This document shows positions 1 through 9,836 of a stretch of DNA of 64,000 nucleotides, piece by piece. The stretch lies in the NCBI GenBank assembly GCA_021397845.1, contig CM038046.1:64498021-64562020 (forward strand). The letters run 5' to 3'. The translations under genes and the position numbers were made by a program. Source of the DNA: Areca catechu. Lineage: Eukaryota > Streptophyta > Magnoliopsida > Arecales > Arecaceae. The notes under the pieces were generated by a model. That model did no database searches. It was given only the letters and a program-made list of their open reading frames with translations, and was not told the origin of the DNA. Position 1 is the first letter of the stretch; each line of letters begins with the position of its first letter.

Positions 1-1051
1 GACCAGAACACCCTACCACTGGATGAGTTGCTTGGATCATTAATTACTTATGAATTAGCCATGCAACAAAGAACTGATGAAGATTCTAAAAGAAAGAAAG
101 CTATAGCATTTAAAACCACTAAAGAAGACAAGAATGAAGATTCATATTCATCTGATGATGATGATCTTGAAAATGATGAGATAGCCCTTATAATGAAGAA
201 ATTTAAAAGGTTTGTGGGCAAAAGAAGAACAAATAGATGGAGGAAGCATTTTAGAAAAGGAGAGTTTGGCAGAGAAAGAAAAAGGACAAAGAAAAGGAAA
301 AGGACAAAGACAAAGATCAAATTCCAATCTGCCATGGATGCAAGAAACCAGGACATATACATCTTGACTGTCCAAAAGCCAAGAAAATGATGATCAATAG
401 AAAGAAGAAGAAGGCAATGCTTGCAGCATGGAGTGATAGCGACAAATCTACATCCACTGAAGAGGATGAAGATACAACAAAAACTGCATAAATTTATCTT
501 ATGGGTTTGGAGGACAAGGTAACTACTTCTGAACCTAATTAAAAATTTACATATGATGAGCTGCATAATACTTTCCGTGAATTATTAGTAGAATATAAAA
601 AAGCTGGTTTGAAAATGAAAACTTTGAAAAACCATTGTGACATAATTAAAAAGGATAAAAATAAATTTGGTGAAAAAAATAAAATTTTGCAAAGGAAATT
701 AAGTCTAATTTGTGAAAGACTTAAAACCACTGAAGTTAAAAAAGAAGAGCTTCTTGAGAAAAATAAAAGTTTGCAAAATAAAAATGATGATTTGAAAAAA
801 GAAGTTCAAAAGCTTTATCCTTTAGTTGAAAAATTAACCTTGAGTTCCAACAAGCTTGAATTAATTTTAAAAGATCAAAAAGAGACAAATAATAAATTTA
901 GAATTGGTTACAAAGGAACAATTTCAAATAAATTTTCTGCATCTACATCATATGCTCCTAAATTTATTTCTTCAAACTAGTATAGACCTAAATTTGCATC
1001 ATCTTATATTTTTTATTCAAAGCCAAGAATTGTATGCTATGCTTGCAATAA
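1..1051 (+). pseudogene. gag: Sirevirus copy 1 gag, C-terminal two thirds, broken
   Basis: Gag forms the capsid-like particle and binds the element RNA. The window opens inside it; the first codons align with copy 2 near 22580. A Lys/Glu/Asp-rich stretch (28-300) is followed by a CCHC zinc knuckle at 330-371 (CHGCKKPGHIHLDC), which lies in a different frame from the upstream stretch, so a single-base shift lies before it. Stop codons occur after about 488 and near 540. Residues coded by 609-880 are a Lys/Glu/Leu/Asn-rich predicted coiled coil. A second knuckle starts near 1036 and is cut by the solo LTR at 1052; the reading resumes at 2018. Copy 2 has the same layout. Confidence 0.8.
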
Positions 1052-2012
1052 TGTTGACCCTAGGATTGATTTTAATGATTATAAAACATTGATGCATGAT
1101 TATGTTACCAACTATCCTTGTAAAGATTATTTTTATAGAGTATCATAGTTTTAGAAGATGTTTGCAATGGTTTGAAAGAAGTTTGGAAGAAGTTTGGAAG
1201 AAGTTTGGAGTGGTTTGGAAGTATTTGAAGAAGTTCAGCTCGAGTCGTCTAATGGATCAAGAGCCGACTCTTTCAGAATGGCAGAATTGTAATTATTTTA
1301 TCAAAATGACTCCAAAATGGCAAAACTATAATTATTTGAGCCGACTCAAGCTTGAAGACCCGACTCATCCAGAACTTTTATTTTGGTTGTCTGAGACTTC
1401 GAGCCGACTCTTGGATCTCGAGTCGACTCGAGTGACGGATTTTGGAGAGAGCTTCAATGTTCAAATTTAAGAGATGGTTCTTCACTTCCTATCACAAGTC
1501 TTTAAGCTTTATTTGAAGAAAGAGGAGATCTTAGAAGAGCTACATTCAACGAGCTAAAGTGATAACCATCTACTCTTTGGGAGTTTGTGTTTTATGTTGC
1601 ATTATTTACTTGTTTTACTTTAGTTTGGGTTTTTAGTTAGCCCGTTGCAAAATCAAGTTTGGGTTTCTTGGTGATCCCGGTATAAAACTAAGAGTGGGTT
1701 TCTTTGGTGAGCCTGGTATAAAAACCAAAGGGAGTGGGGTTTGGATTGTGATCCCGGTAAAACAATCCTACTGCATTCTAGGAAGAATATAGTGAAAATT
1801 CCAAGTTGTATCTTGGATAGTGGACGTAGGAGCGGGTTGCTACGAACTACTCTAAATCTCTTGTGTTTGTGATTGGCTTGATTGTGCTTAATTATTTACT
1901 TCCTCATTGCATATTTCACCACAACATAAAAGAATTTCAAAGTGTATATAATTGTTAAAAGTTTTTCAAATTCCAATGCACCCCCCTCTTGGGAAGCCAC
2001 CTAGGCAACAAA
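1052..2012 (+). mobile_element. Sirevirus solo LTR inside copy 1 gag
   Basis: This 961-bp LTR starts TGTTGACC and ends GGCAACA. It is flanked by the exact 5-bp target duplication AATAA at 1047-1051 and 2013-2017. It resembles the array LTRs: the opening (ATTATAAAACATTG), an array of GAGCCGACTC-like motifs at 1228-1432, a run of sentence-like repeats ending in GTGATCCCGG (1660-1770), and the terminal GGGAAGCCACCT. No primer site or polypurine tract lies beside it, so it is a solo LTR left by LTR-LTR recombination. A Lys/Leu-type short repeat (AAGTTTGGAAG) lies at 1165-1215. Confidence 0.92.
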
Positions 2013-2017
2013 TAATA

Positions 2018-2790
2018 TTGGTTATAAGGCATTTGAGTGTCATTTGAAACATAATGGCAAGAATAAAGTTAAAAAGATTTGGGTTCCAAAATGAACCATT
2101 TCTACTAACTTGCAAGGACCCAAGAAATCTTGGGTACCTAAATTTATTATCTGATTATTTTGCAGGGATATCTTCTAGCCACAAATATAAAGAAAATATG
2201 GGACCTTGATAGCGGCTATTCAAGATACATGATGGTTGATATTGATCAATTCTTCACCCTAGAACAAAAAGATGGTGGAATGGTAACCTTAGGTGATAAT
2301 CGCAAAGGAAGGATAATCGGTATCGATAAAATTAAAATTACTCTTTCTACATTTATTGAGAATGTGTTACTTGTAGAAAAGTTAAAACATATTCTTTTGA
2401 GTATTACTCAACTTTGTGATATTGGTTTTCATATTTTCTTCAAGTCCTCAATGTGTATAGTAGTTGATCCACTTAACTCTAGTACAAAGTTCATTGGACA
2501 TAGACTTGGTAACATTTATATTGTAGATCTTAAAAATCTGGCTATGTCAAGCAATACAATTCTTGTAGTAATGAATGACAAGAGTAAGGAATCAAGTTTA
2601 CTATGGCATAGGAGACTTTGACATGCCAGTATGGATACTATAGCAAAACTAATTTCAAAGGATTTAGATAAAGGCTTGCCAAAATTCAAAGTAAATTTTG
2701 ATTATGTTTGCAATGCTTGTCAATTAGGAGAACAAGTGAGGGAGAGTTTTAAATTCAAAAACATTATTTCCACTACTAGACTCTTATAGC
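2018..2790 (+). pseudogene. pol: Sirevirus copy 1 gag end, protease and GAG-pre-integrase
   Basis: After the solo LTR the knuckle reading continues to about 2110, then protease begins. The aspartic protease active-site triplet Asp-Ser-Gly is at 2208-2216, in the setting LDSGYSRYM where relatives have Cys after Gly. Protease matures the polyprotein. It is followed by a GAG-pre-integrase/zinc-binding region with LLWHRRL at about 2601-2618 and CNAC near 2710. In-frame stops at 2619-2621 and 2787-2789 break it from the integrase core, which otherwise stays in the same frame. Confidence 0.8.
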
Positions 2791-3560
2791 TACTTCACAT
2801 GGACCTATTTGGACCTACTAAGACTACAAGCCTAGGTGGTATGAAATATGGCCTTGTGATTTTAGATGATTTTTCAAGATACACATGGATTTTGTTCATT
2901 ACACATAAAGATGAAACTTTCAAAGTATTCAAAAAGTTTTATAAAAGAGTTTTAAATTTAAAAAATCTGTCTGTTATTTCTATTCGTAGTGATCATGGTA
3001 CTAAATTTGAAAATCAATACTTTGATCACTTCTGTACAAAGCACGGTATTGATCACAACTTCTCAGCTCCTAGAACACCACAGCAAAATGATGTTGTAGA
3101 AAGAAAGAATCGTACATTGGAAGAGATGTCCAGAACAATGCTTTATGAAGAAAATCTTCCAAAATACTTTTGGGAAGAAGCTGTAAATACCGCTTGCTAT
3201 ATTTTAAACAGAGTTTTGATTAGACCTATAATTAGAAAAAACTCCTATGAACTGTGGAACGATAGAAAGCTTAATATAAACTATTTTCATGTGTTTGACT
3301 ATAAATGTTTTGTTCTTAATAATGGAAAAGACAATCTTGGTAAATTTGATGCAAAACCCAATAAGGATAATTTTCTTGGATATTCTTTAAATAGTAAAGC
3401 CTATCGAGTTTTCAACAAAAGATTTTTGACTGTGGAAGAATCAATATATATTGTTTTCAATGAATCTAACATTACATCTTCTAGAAAAGAAGATTGTGCT
3501 GATTGTGATGCAGGTACACTAGAACATGGAATGAAGGATTTGACTCTCAAAGATAAATAA
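2790..3560 (+). pseudogene. pol: Sirevirus copy 1 integrase core
   Basis: Integrase inserts the cDNA into the host chromosome. An unbroken 253-codon stretch begins at 2799. The catalytic triad is visible: Asp in MDLFGP (codon 2802-2804), Asp in SDHG (2991-2993) and Glu in VVERKNR (3099-3101). The last two are 36 codons apart, giving the DDx35E spacing of retroviral-type integrases. The C-terminal part includes the copia-typical sequence around FDAKPNKDNFLGYS (about 3340-3385). The stretch ends at a stop at 3558, before the linker to reverse transcriptase. Confidence 0.88.
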
Positions 3561-4634
3561 ACAAGTGAACAACATGAAGAAGAGGTAAGCAAGAATCATG
3601 ATGATATATCCAATTAATGGAGGTATGTACACTCACATTGCAAAGAACTAATTATAGGAGATCCATCTCAAGGTGTTAGAACTAGAGCTACATATAGGGA
3701 TGCACATAACTTGATTGCTTTTGTTTCTCATGTAGAACCATACACTATAGAAGAAGCTGAAACTGATCCTAATTCGATGTTAGCTATGCATGATGAGTTA
3801 AACCAATTTAGGAGAAATAATGTTTGGACTCTAGTAGAAAGACCTAATGACTACCTTGTTATAAGAACTAGATGGGTTTATAAAAATAAACTTGATGAGC
3901 AAGGTAATGTAATTAGGAATAAGGCTAGACTGGTAGCACGAGATTATAATCAAGAAGAGGAAATAGATTTTGATGAGATATATGTACCAGTAGCTAACTT
4001 AAAGGCTATTAGATTACTATTAGCATATGCATGCTTTATGAATTTCTAATTATTTCAAATGGATGTAAAGAGTACATTTTTAAATGGTTTTCTATCTGAA
4101 GAAGTTTTTATCGAACAACCACAAGGTTTTATCAATCACACATTTCCAAATCATTTTTTAAAATTGAATAAAGCTTTGTATGGTCTTAAAGAGGCACCTA
4201 GAGCTTGGTATGATAGACTAAGTAAGTTTTTAATTGGTAATGATTTTGTAAGAGGTAGTGTTGACACTACACTGTTTATTCAAATGAAAGATAATGATAT
4301 TTTAGTTGTTCAAATTTATATTGATGATATAATATTTGGATCTACTGATGAATCTTTATATCAAGACTTTGCTAAGTTAATGCAGGGTGAATATGAAATA
4401 AGCTTGATGGGTGAGCTGAGTTACTTCATCGGGCTTCAGATTAAACAATCTAAGGAAGGTATTCTGATCAACCAGGCCAAATATATCAAAGAGATTATCA
4501 AAAAGTTTGGCATGGAATCAAGCAAAGAAATTGGAACACCCATGAATCCTGCATGTAGACTTAATAAAGATGAGAATGGTACAAATTTTGATCAAAAGCT
4601 GTATAGAGGTATATCGGTTCTTTACATTATTTAA
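3561..4634 (+). pseudogene. pol: Sirevirus copy 1 reverse transcriptase
   Basis: RNA-dependent DNA polymerase of the element. Pre-RT linker is at 3561-3710. The domain begins around DPNSMLAMHDEL (about 3765) and reads TRWVYKNKLDEQGN, then DVKSTFLNGFLSEEVFIEQP (4060-4120), KALYGLKEAPRAWYDRL (about 4170-4220) and the catalytic YIDD at 4317-4328. One in-frame stop lies at 4047-4049, and a frameshift around 4612 ends the reading at 4634. All active-site features are recognisable, but the product cannot be made as one chain. Confidence 0.88.
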
Positions 4635-4913
4635 CAGCCAGTAGACCTGATATTTTATTTAGTGTTTGTATGTGTGCACGTTTTCAATCTAATCCAAAAG
4701 AGTCACACATCATAGTTGTTAAAAGAATCATCAAGTATCTTAAAGGCACATGCAATCTAGGATTATGGTATTCTAAGCATACATCTTACAAATTAATTAG
4801 TTATTCTGATGCTGATTATGGAGGCTGTTGTACCATGACGGCTCACCCTCAGCCAGAACCGACCCTGTCCTGCGGTCTGACCCGACCGCCCTTCTCAAGG
4901 CTCCAACTAAGAG

Positions 4914-5416
4914 AGGTCCGACCCACTGGAGCTAAGGTCTGAATGACCCTCTCCTGCTGGGGTCCGACCCACCGCTCTCCTTCATTGGTCCGACCCATCG
5001 GAGCTAAGGTCCGAATGACCCTCTCCTGCTAGGGTCCGGCCCACCGTTCTCCTTCAGAAGTCCGACCCATCGGAGCTGAGGTCCGAACAACCCTCTCCTG
5101 CTAGGGTTCGTCCCATCGCTCTCCTTCAGAGGTCCGATCCACCGGAGCTAAGGTCCGAACGACCCTCTCTTGCTGGGGTCTGGCCCACCGCTCTCCTTCA
5201 GAGGTCCGACCCACCGGAGCTGAGGTCTGAACAACCCTCTCCTGCTGGGGTTCGGCCCATCGCTCTCTTTTAGAGGCCAACCCAATGGAGCTGAGGTCCG
5301 AACGACCCTCTCTTACTGGGGTCCGGCCCACCGCTCTCCTTTAGAAGTCTGACCCATCGGAGCTGAGGTCCAAATGACCCTCTCCTGCTAGGGTCTGGCC
5401 CATCACTCTCCTTCGG
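4914..5416. repeat. 72-bp tandem repeat, seven copies, inside solo LTR
   Basis: Seven head-to-tail units begin at 4914, 4986, 5058, 5130, 5202, 5274 and 5345. Each starts AGGTCCGACCCA or a close variant and contains CGACCCTCTCCTGCTGGGGT and CCGCTCTCCTTCAG. Units differ by several substitutions and one is 71 bp. Open frames on the minus strand across it come from the repeat periodicity being a multiple of three and are not a gene. Confidence 0.9.
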
Positions 5417-5663
5417 AGGTGTGGCCTTTGGTCAGACAGACCGACTTTCCTATGGCCGACATCTGACAGGCGAGCCTTAGCATCCAGGGTATTCCAGAAG
5501 CACCTTTCTGTTACTGCAGTATCCTGCTATCCCAACGGCCCTACTCAACTACTTCCACGATGCCATCGTGTCAGCACGCCATGTGGCCACCCTCCAAATT
5601 CTCCTAGTGGCAGATCGATCTTTCTCAGCCTCTCCCCTAATAGATTTTGGACTGTTCCATGCC

Positions 5664-5671
5664 TATATAAG
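5664..5671 (+). promoter_or_regulatory. TATA-like box of the solo LTR
   Basis: TATATAAG follows a C-rich stretch and precedes ACTCAAGGGACACC. Its position in the last quarter of the LTR suits an LTR promoter, if the plus orientation is right. Confidence 0.4.
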
Positions 5672-6343
5672 ATACTCAAGGGACACCGTTCGAAGGTAGA
5701 AGAACCCTTCCCTCTCCATATGCTGTTCATGCATTGATTCCTTCATTATGTTGCCTTCAATCTCCTGCTAACTTAAGCATCTGATGGTCCCCTACCGGAA
5801 CACCACTGGCACCCTTGGGGACTTTGTGCAAGTTTGCTTGAGAGAGGAGTGTTCCAGCCTATCCAGCCATCCTCAGTACCCGGTCCAGGAGTTGACGCCA
5901 CAATAGAGGCTATAAAATTGATAGAAAAGCACAAGTGGCACTTGTCAATTTCTAGGTGTCAACTTGATTTTATAGCACTATCGTAAATAGAACTCTGTAG
6001 TAATGTCTACTACTAAGGCAGAATATGTGACTGCAGGGAGCTGTTGTGCACAAGTATTATGGATCAAGCAATAACTAGAAGATTATGGTATTGTCCAATC
6101 TAAAATTCCTATTAAATATGATAACACAAGTGCTATTAACTTATCTAGAAATCCAATTCAGCATTCTTGAACTAAGCATATAGAAATTAGACATCATTTC
6201 ATTCGAGATCATGTTTTAAATAATATTGTTGGATAATAATTTATACCTACTGAAGATCAACTTATTGACATTTTTACTAAACCCCTTAGTCAAGATAGAT
6301 TTGAAAAGTTTAGAGGCGAATTAGGCCTGTTTGACCCATTCTG

Positions 6344-6688
6344 AAAGTTTTGACCTAATTTCTCAAAAATAAAGAAAAATTATCTAGAGATTTCAAATTT
6401 CCTTCTAGAGTTTATGACAACCTCCTTTAGTGATAAGAAACCCATAAAAAATTATTTTATTTTTTTTCAAGTTTTGACCTAAATTTAGGCTCAAGCCGAC
6501 TCAAGACACCAGGTGTTTCGGCGAGCCGACTCGAGAGTCGGGCCGAGGGTTTTTAAATAGGGCATCATAGGTCTGAATTTACAATTTCTTTTCACCCTTC
6601 TCATTTTCCCTTAGCTGTTTCCTCTCCCTAACCTAAGAAAAGCTCCTTGAACACCTCTATACCTTTCCAAAACACTAATCTTACCTAG
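6344..6688 (+). promoter_or_regulatory. Spacer between pol and third ORF of copy 1, with LTR-like motif cluster
   Basis: No coding sequence is seen. A cluster of GCCGACTC-type motifs lies at about 6493-6548 (CAAGCCGACTCAAG, GAGCCGACTCGAGAGTCGG), followed by an A/T-rich, then pyrimidine-rich stretch leading to the ATG at 6689. The same motif is otherwise concentrated in the Sirevirus LTRs. An equivalent cluster lies before the third ORF of copy 2 (33356-33410). A role as an internal promoter or splice-associated region is inferred. Confidence 0.45.
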
Positions 6689-7511
6689 ATGGCTCCTAGG
6701 AAGGCCATGGCCAAAAACGTAGAAGAGTTGTTTGGTCAGTGGCAGAGAAAAGGAGGACCAAGCAAAGGTTGGACACCTTAAATCTGGCAGAGGAACATCA
6801 AGAAGAGTATGAAGAAGAGAAGAAACTCCAAGGAAGGTAATCTTGATGGGAAATAGGCAAGTAACCTCTTGGAGTGCATAGATTTTACATTTCTAGAACA
6901 AGAGAACTTGCATATTGGTGATTGGTTGATTGGACAAGGTTGGAAGGATTTTTGTATGCTTAATCTTCCTACGTATCCTAACCTTGTTAGACAATTTTTT
7001 GAGAATATGACTTTGGGTGCATTTCATAGTGAATCTACTGTGAAGGGGAAACATATAGAAATCAGTGAGCAAAAGTTATCTAGTGTTCTTCAAATACTAA
7101 AAGAGGGTGAGAGCTACTTAGTGTTGAAGGACAAACAAAAGACTTTGAGAATTGTGCTTGAAAGAACAAATGTGAAAGGAGTGATTCATGTTAGAGCCAA
7201 CCAACTCTCACTAGAGATGAGGTTGCTTCATAACATTATCAGCCACATTTTTCTATCACGGACTGGGAGATTCGATTGGGTGAGTGAGTGAGACCTAGTC
7301 TACATGAGATGCTTAGTTAAGGGGGAGGCCCTCAATTTACCGTTAATTATGTTATCATAGATGAAGGAAGATGCTCGGAGGGCACGAGCATGCCTTCCAT
7401 ATGGTATGGTGTTTACTCTACTGTTTCAGGATGCCCAGGTTGATTTGTCTATAGAGGACAACAGACCAATATTGCATACAGACAAATACAACTTGAAGTC
7501 TGACCGGGATG
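6689..7511 (+). pseudogene. Sirevirus copy 1 third ORF, first half
   Basis: Many Sireviruses carry an extra, sometimes 'envelope-like', ORF after pol; its function is unknown. This one starts MAPRKAMAKN at 6689 and has early stops near 6781 and 6857. The best stretch is 6869-7288 (140 codons), with FTFLEQENLHIGDWL, LSLEMRLLHNIISHIFL and TGRFDWVSE. The matching region of copy 2 has the same blocks. It looks like the helical 'putative plant transposon protein' type of domain (family memory, not searched). I see no signal peptide or transmembrane helix, so an envelope role is not supported. The ORF is cut at 7511 by element B and resumes at 18871. Confidence 0.7.
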
Positions 7512-9230
7512 TGGTGCGGAGGCAAGGGGGTTAGGGCTAGGGATGCTAGATGCTAGTAAGGATGCTTACGATGCAAAGGAATTCTTTTTAGGGTTGATGA
7601 TTTTTTTTTTTAATGTTTCTTTGTTGTTTTAGGGTTCGATTCCTGATCACAAGCAAAGGTAAGAAATACAAAGAACAGTAATGGAAGCTTATGCTAGCAG
7701 TTCAAAGCCCTAAAAGTGAAAACGAGAACAAGACCCCGGGATTAAGAAACCCCGGTAGGACTAGCTTGACCTACAATATCTACTTAGGAGATAAAGAGAA
7801 AGCAAACCTCAAACTTCTGAAGCGCCCGATGCTGAGATCGCTCAACTCGGCGGATGCGGCCTGGATGCCCGAGCAGTCGAACCCGTGGGAGCACTGGCTT
7901 TGGGTCTGGAGGTCGCGATGGCAAAGCTGACTATCTCCAATGCCTGAGATGCCAGGGAGGACCTGTAGTCAAATAAAAGAAAGGTCAGTGGAATGTGGAA
8001 ATGCACGGAAAGGAATTGAGCTAGAGTTGGGAAGGGGCTTCGAGCCCGGTGTCCGGCTGGATTCCGAAGTCAAAGTTGGAGATAACTCGGGGCCTCACAC
8101 ACCGCGATGTCCCGGAGGATGAAGGAATGTGGCCTCACACCACGCGATGTCCTGGAGGATGAAGGATTCGCGATGCTCTGGGGCGACGGACAGGTGGCCT
8201 CACACAGCTCAACGTCCCTGGGGACGAAGGCAATTCCACTCAAACCTAGCCTAAGAGACAATGGTTGGAGGGTGGAAGAAACTCAAACTTTTCATTAATC
8301 ACTCAATCATTCATTAGCTCTACAAGGGAGGGATTGGATCCTTTAAATAGGCACCCAAGGCCCATTTTAAATTCAAATTATAATAATCATGGTGGCGCCC
8401 AAAATTTTCCATCATCCCCTCTCTTTGGCCGACCAAATAACTTGAGGTTGGGAGTGGCATGAGGAAAGGCTTAGAGAGGGGGATTGGTCCCTTGACTTCC
8501 TTCCTTAGCATGCTTATTTTGGGAAGAAGGAGTGGGGCATGGCTTGCTTGGAGGGATGTGCAACTTGGACTCTTCAACGCCATCTTCTTGGATTGATTCA
8601 AGGCTGACCAAGGGAGAGCTCCATGGGCATTGCATGGTTGAGGGCTTGAAGATGGAAGTGTGTCCTTTGACCTTCCTTCCATGCAAGAACACATTGAGAA
8701 GAAAGCTTGGAAGGGGGCTTGCTTTGGGGCTTGGTTTCTTCAAGGATCTTCAACGCCCTTCTTTTGATGGAACAAGGCGTGATATGGGGGAGTGAAGAGG
8801 GGGATGGTGTCCTTTCCTTCCAATGTTCCCCAAGGCATGTGGAAAGCATGAGGATGCCACTTTGTTTCCCTTCTTGGATGCCCAAGTGGCAGCTGATGTG
8901 GTGCCACGTAGGTAGCTGAGGTGGCACCTGAGTTGGCATTATCCGAAGTGGAAGGGGTGGGTTGGCCCACCAGAACTTGATTTGGTGAAGAAAACCAGAG
9001 TGACTATAATTGGGCTTGGGCCCAGTCCAAACTCAGACTCGAACAAATACAGGACTCATGACCTAACTTGACCCAAATTGGTCAACGTTCAGGACTAAAC
9101 AAATTTTGACAAGAAATTATGACAATGCTTTGGGCTCAAGGCCTTATTACAGGACTCATAGAAGGGGAAACCCTAATCTAAGATCCATAGAGGGTTGAGG
9201 AGCCTCTGTTGGATCCTGGTGCCCACACCA
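7512..9230 (-). repeat. Element B left LTR (3' LTR in minus orientation)
   Basis: 1719 bp, plus-strand ends TGGTGCGGAG and GCCCACACCA. It aligns along its length with the three pieces of the right LTR. Several long open frames on both strands in 7690-8970 are repeated in the right copy with different stops, and none resembles a known protein, so they are treated as chance. No gene is present. Confidence 0.9.
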
Positions 9231-9296
9231 GTTCTCCCGGGGTTGGAGGAACTCGACCCTGTCGAGTATGGGTTAGCTTGGCTCTGATACCAAGAT
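9231..9296 (-). other. Element B complete internal region: primer site and polypurine tract only
   Basis: Read on the minus strand, the 66 bp run: a 4-base spacer, the primer site TGGTATCAGAGC (9281-9292), AAGCTAACCC, the sequence GGGTCGAGTTCCTCC, and a polypurine tract CCGGGAGAAC abutting the 3' LTR. The last 50 bases match the ends of elements A, D and E just before their 3' LTRs. Everything from after the primer site to the chromodomain tail is missing. Element D has GAGAGCCAAG at the matching place, so the junction falls at a short match (AGAGC) with the primer site. Confidence 0.88.
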
Positions 9297-9836
9297 TGGT
9301 GCGGAGGCAAGGGGGTTAGGGCTATGGATGCTAGATGCGAGTAAGGATGCTTACGATGCAATGGAATTCTTTTTAGGGTTGATGATTTTTTTTTTCATGT
9401 TTCTTGTTTTTTTTCTTCGTTGTTTTAGGGTTCGATTCCCGATCACAAGCAAAGGTAAGAAATACGAAGAACAGTAATGGAAGCTTATGCTAGCAATTCA
9501 AAGCCCAAAAAGTGAAAACGAGAATAGGACCCTAGGATTAAGAAACCCCGGTAGAACTAGCTCGACCTACAATATCTACTTAGGAGATAAAGAGAAAGCA
9601 AACCTCAAACTTTTGAAGTGCCCAGTGCAGAGATCGCTCAACTCGACGGATGCGGCCTGGATGCCCGAGCAGTCGAACCCGTGGGAGCACTGGCTTTGGG
9701 TCTGGAGGTCGCGAAGGCAAAGCTGACTGTCTCCAATGCCCGAGATGCTAGGGAGGACCTGTAGGCAAACAAAAGAAAGGTCAGCGGAATGTGGAGATGC
9801 ACGGAAAGGAATTGAGCTGGAGTTGGGAAGGGGCTT
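9297..9836 (-). repeat. Element B right LTR, piece 1
   Basis: Starts TGGTGCGG right beside the primer-site spacer. It aligns with 7512 onward and has an extra T-rich insertion near 9395-9420. Element A cut it after GGCTT (9832-9836). Confidence 0.88.

Larger units (their letters stand above)
4826..5905. mobile_element. Solo LTR, probably Ty3/gypsy, in RNase H of copy 1
   Basis: A 1080-bp insertion flanked by the exact 5-bp duplication GAGGC (4821-4825 and 5906-5910). It starts TGTTGTACC and ends CCACAATA, so the canonical CA end appears mutated to TA. It is much richer in G+C than the host gene and contains a 72-bp tandem array (4914-5416). A TATA-like TATATAAG lies at 5664-5671, placing a likely transcription start about 240 bp before the right end if the LTR reads in the plus direction. 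No coding sequence, primer site or polypurine tract is present. Family assignment is a guess. Confidence 0.8.
4635..6343 (+). pseudogene. pol: Sirevirus copy 1 RNase H, split by a solo LTR
   Basis: RNase H removes the RNA strand during cDNA synthesis. The first half covers 4650-4825 (CMCARFQSNPKESH, then VKRIIKYLKGTCNLGLW and SDADYGG). It is interrupted by the insertion at 4826-5905 and resumes at 5911 (YKIDRK). The second half holds AEYVTAGSCCAQVLWIKQ near 6020 and the end-of-pol signature HIEIRHHFIRDHV near 6180. Several stops, for example near 6070, 6170 and 6236, and small shifts show decay. The gene ends near 6343. Confidence 0.85.

Noticed and set aside
48..566. 172-codon minus-strand open frame
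   Set aside because: It lies opposite Sirevirus gag and is Phe/Leu/Ser-rich, as expected for the complement of a Lys/Glu-rich gene.
5101..5331. Minus-strand frame with repeated Arg/Glu/Trp phrases
   Set aside because: Produced by the 72-bp tandem repeat; the period is a multiple of three, so any open frame repeats.
8320..8970. Overlapping open frames of 75-125 codons on both strands in element B's LTR
   Set aside because: They recur in the right LTR with different ends, overlap each other on opposite strands, and resemble no protein I know.
9281..9292. tRNA gene
   Set aside because: The tRNA-Met-like 12-mer here and at 11300, 21941, 48263 and 51111 is a retrotransposon primer site; no cloverleaf follows.
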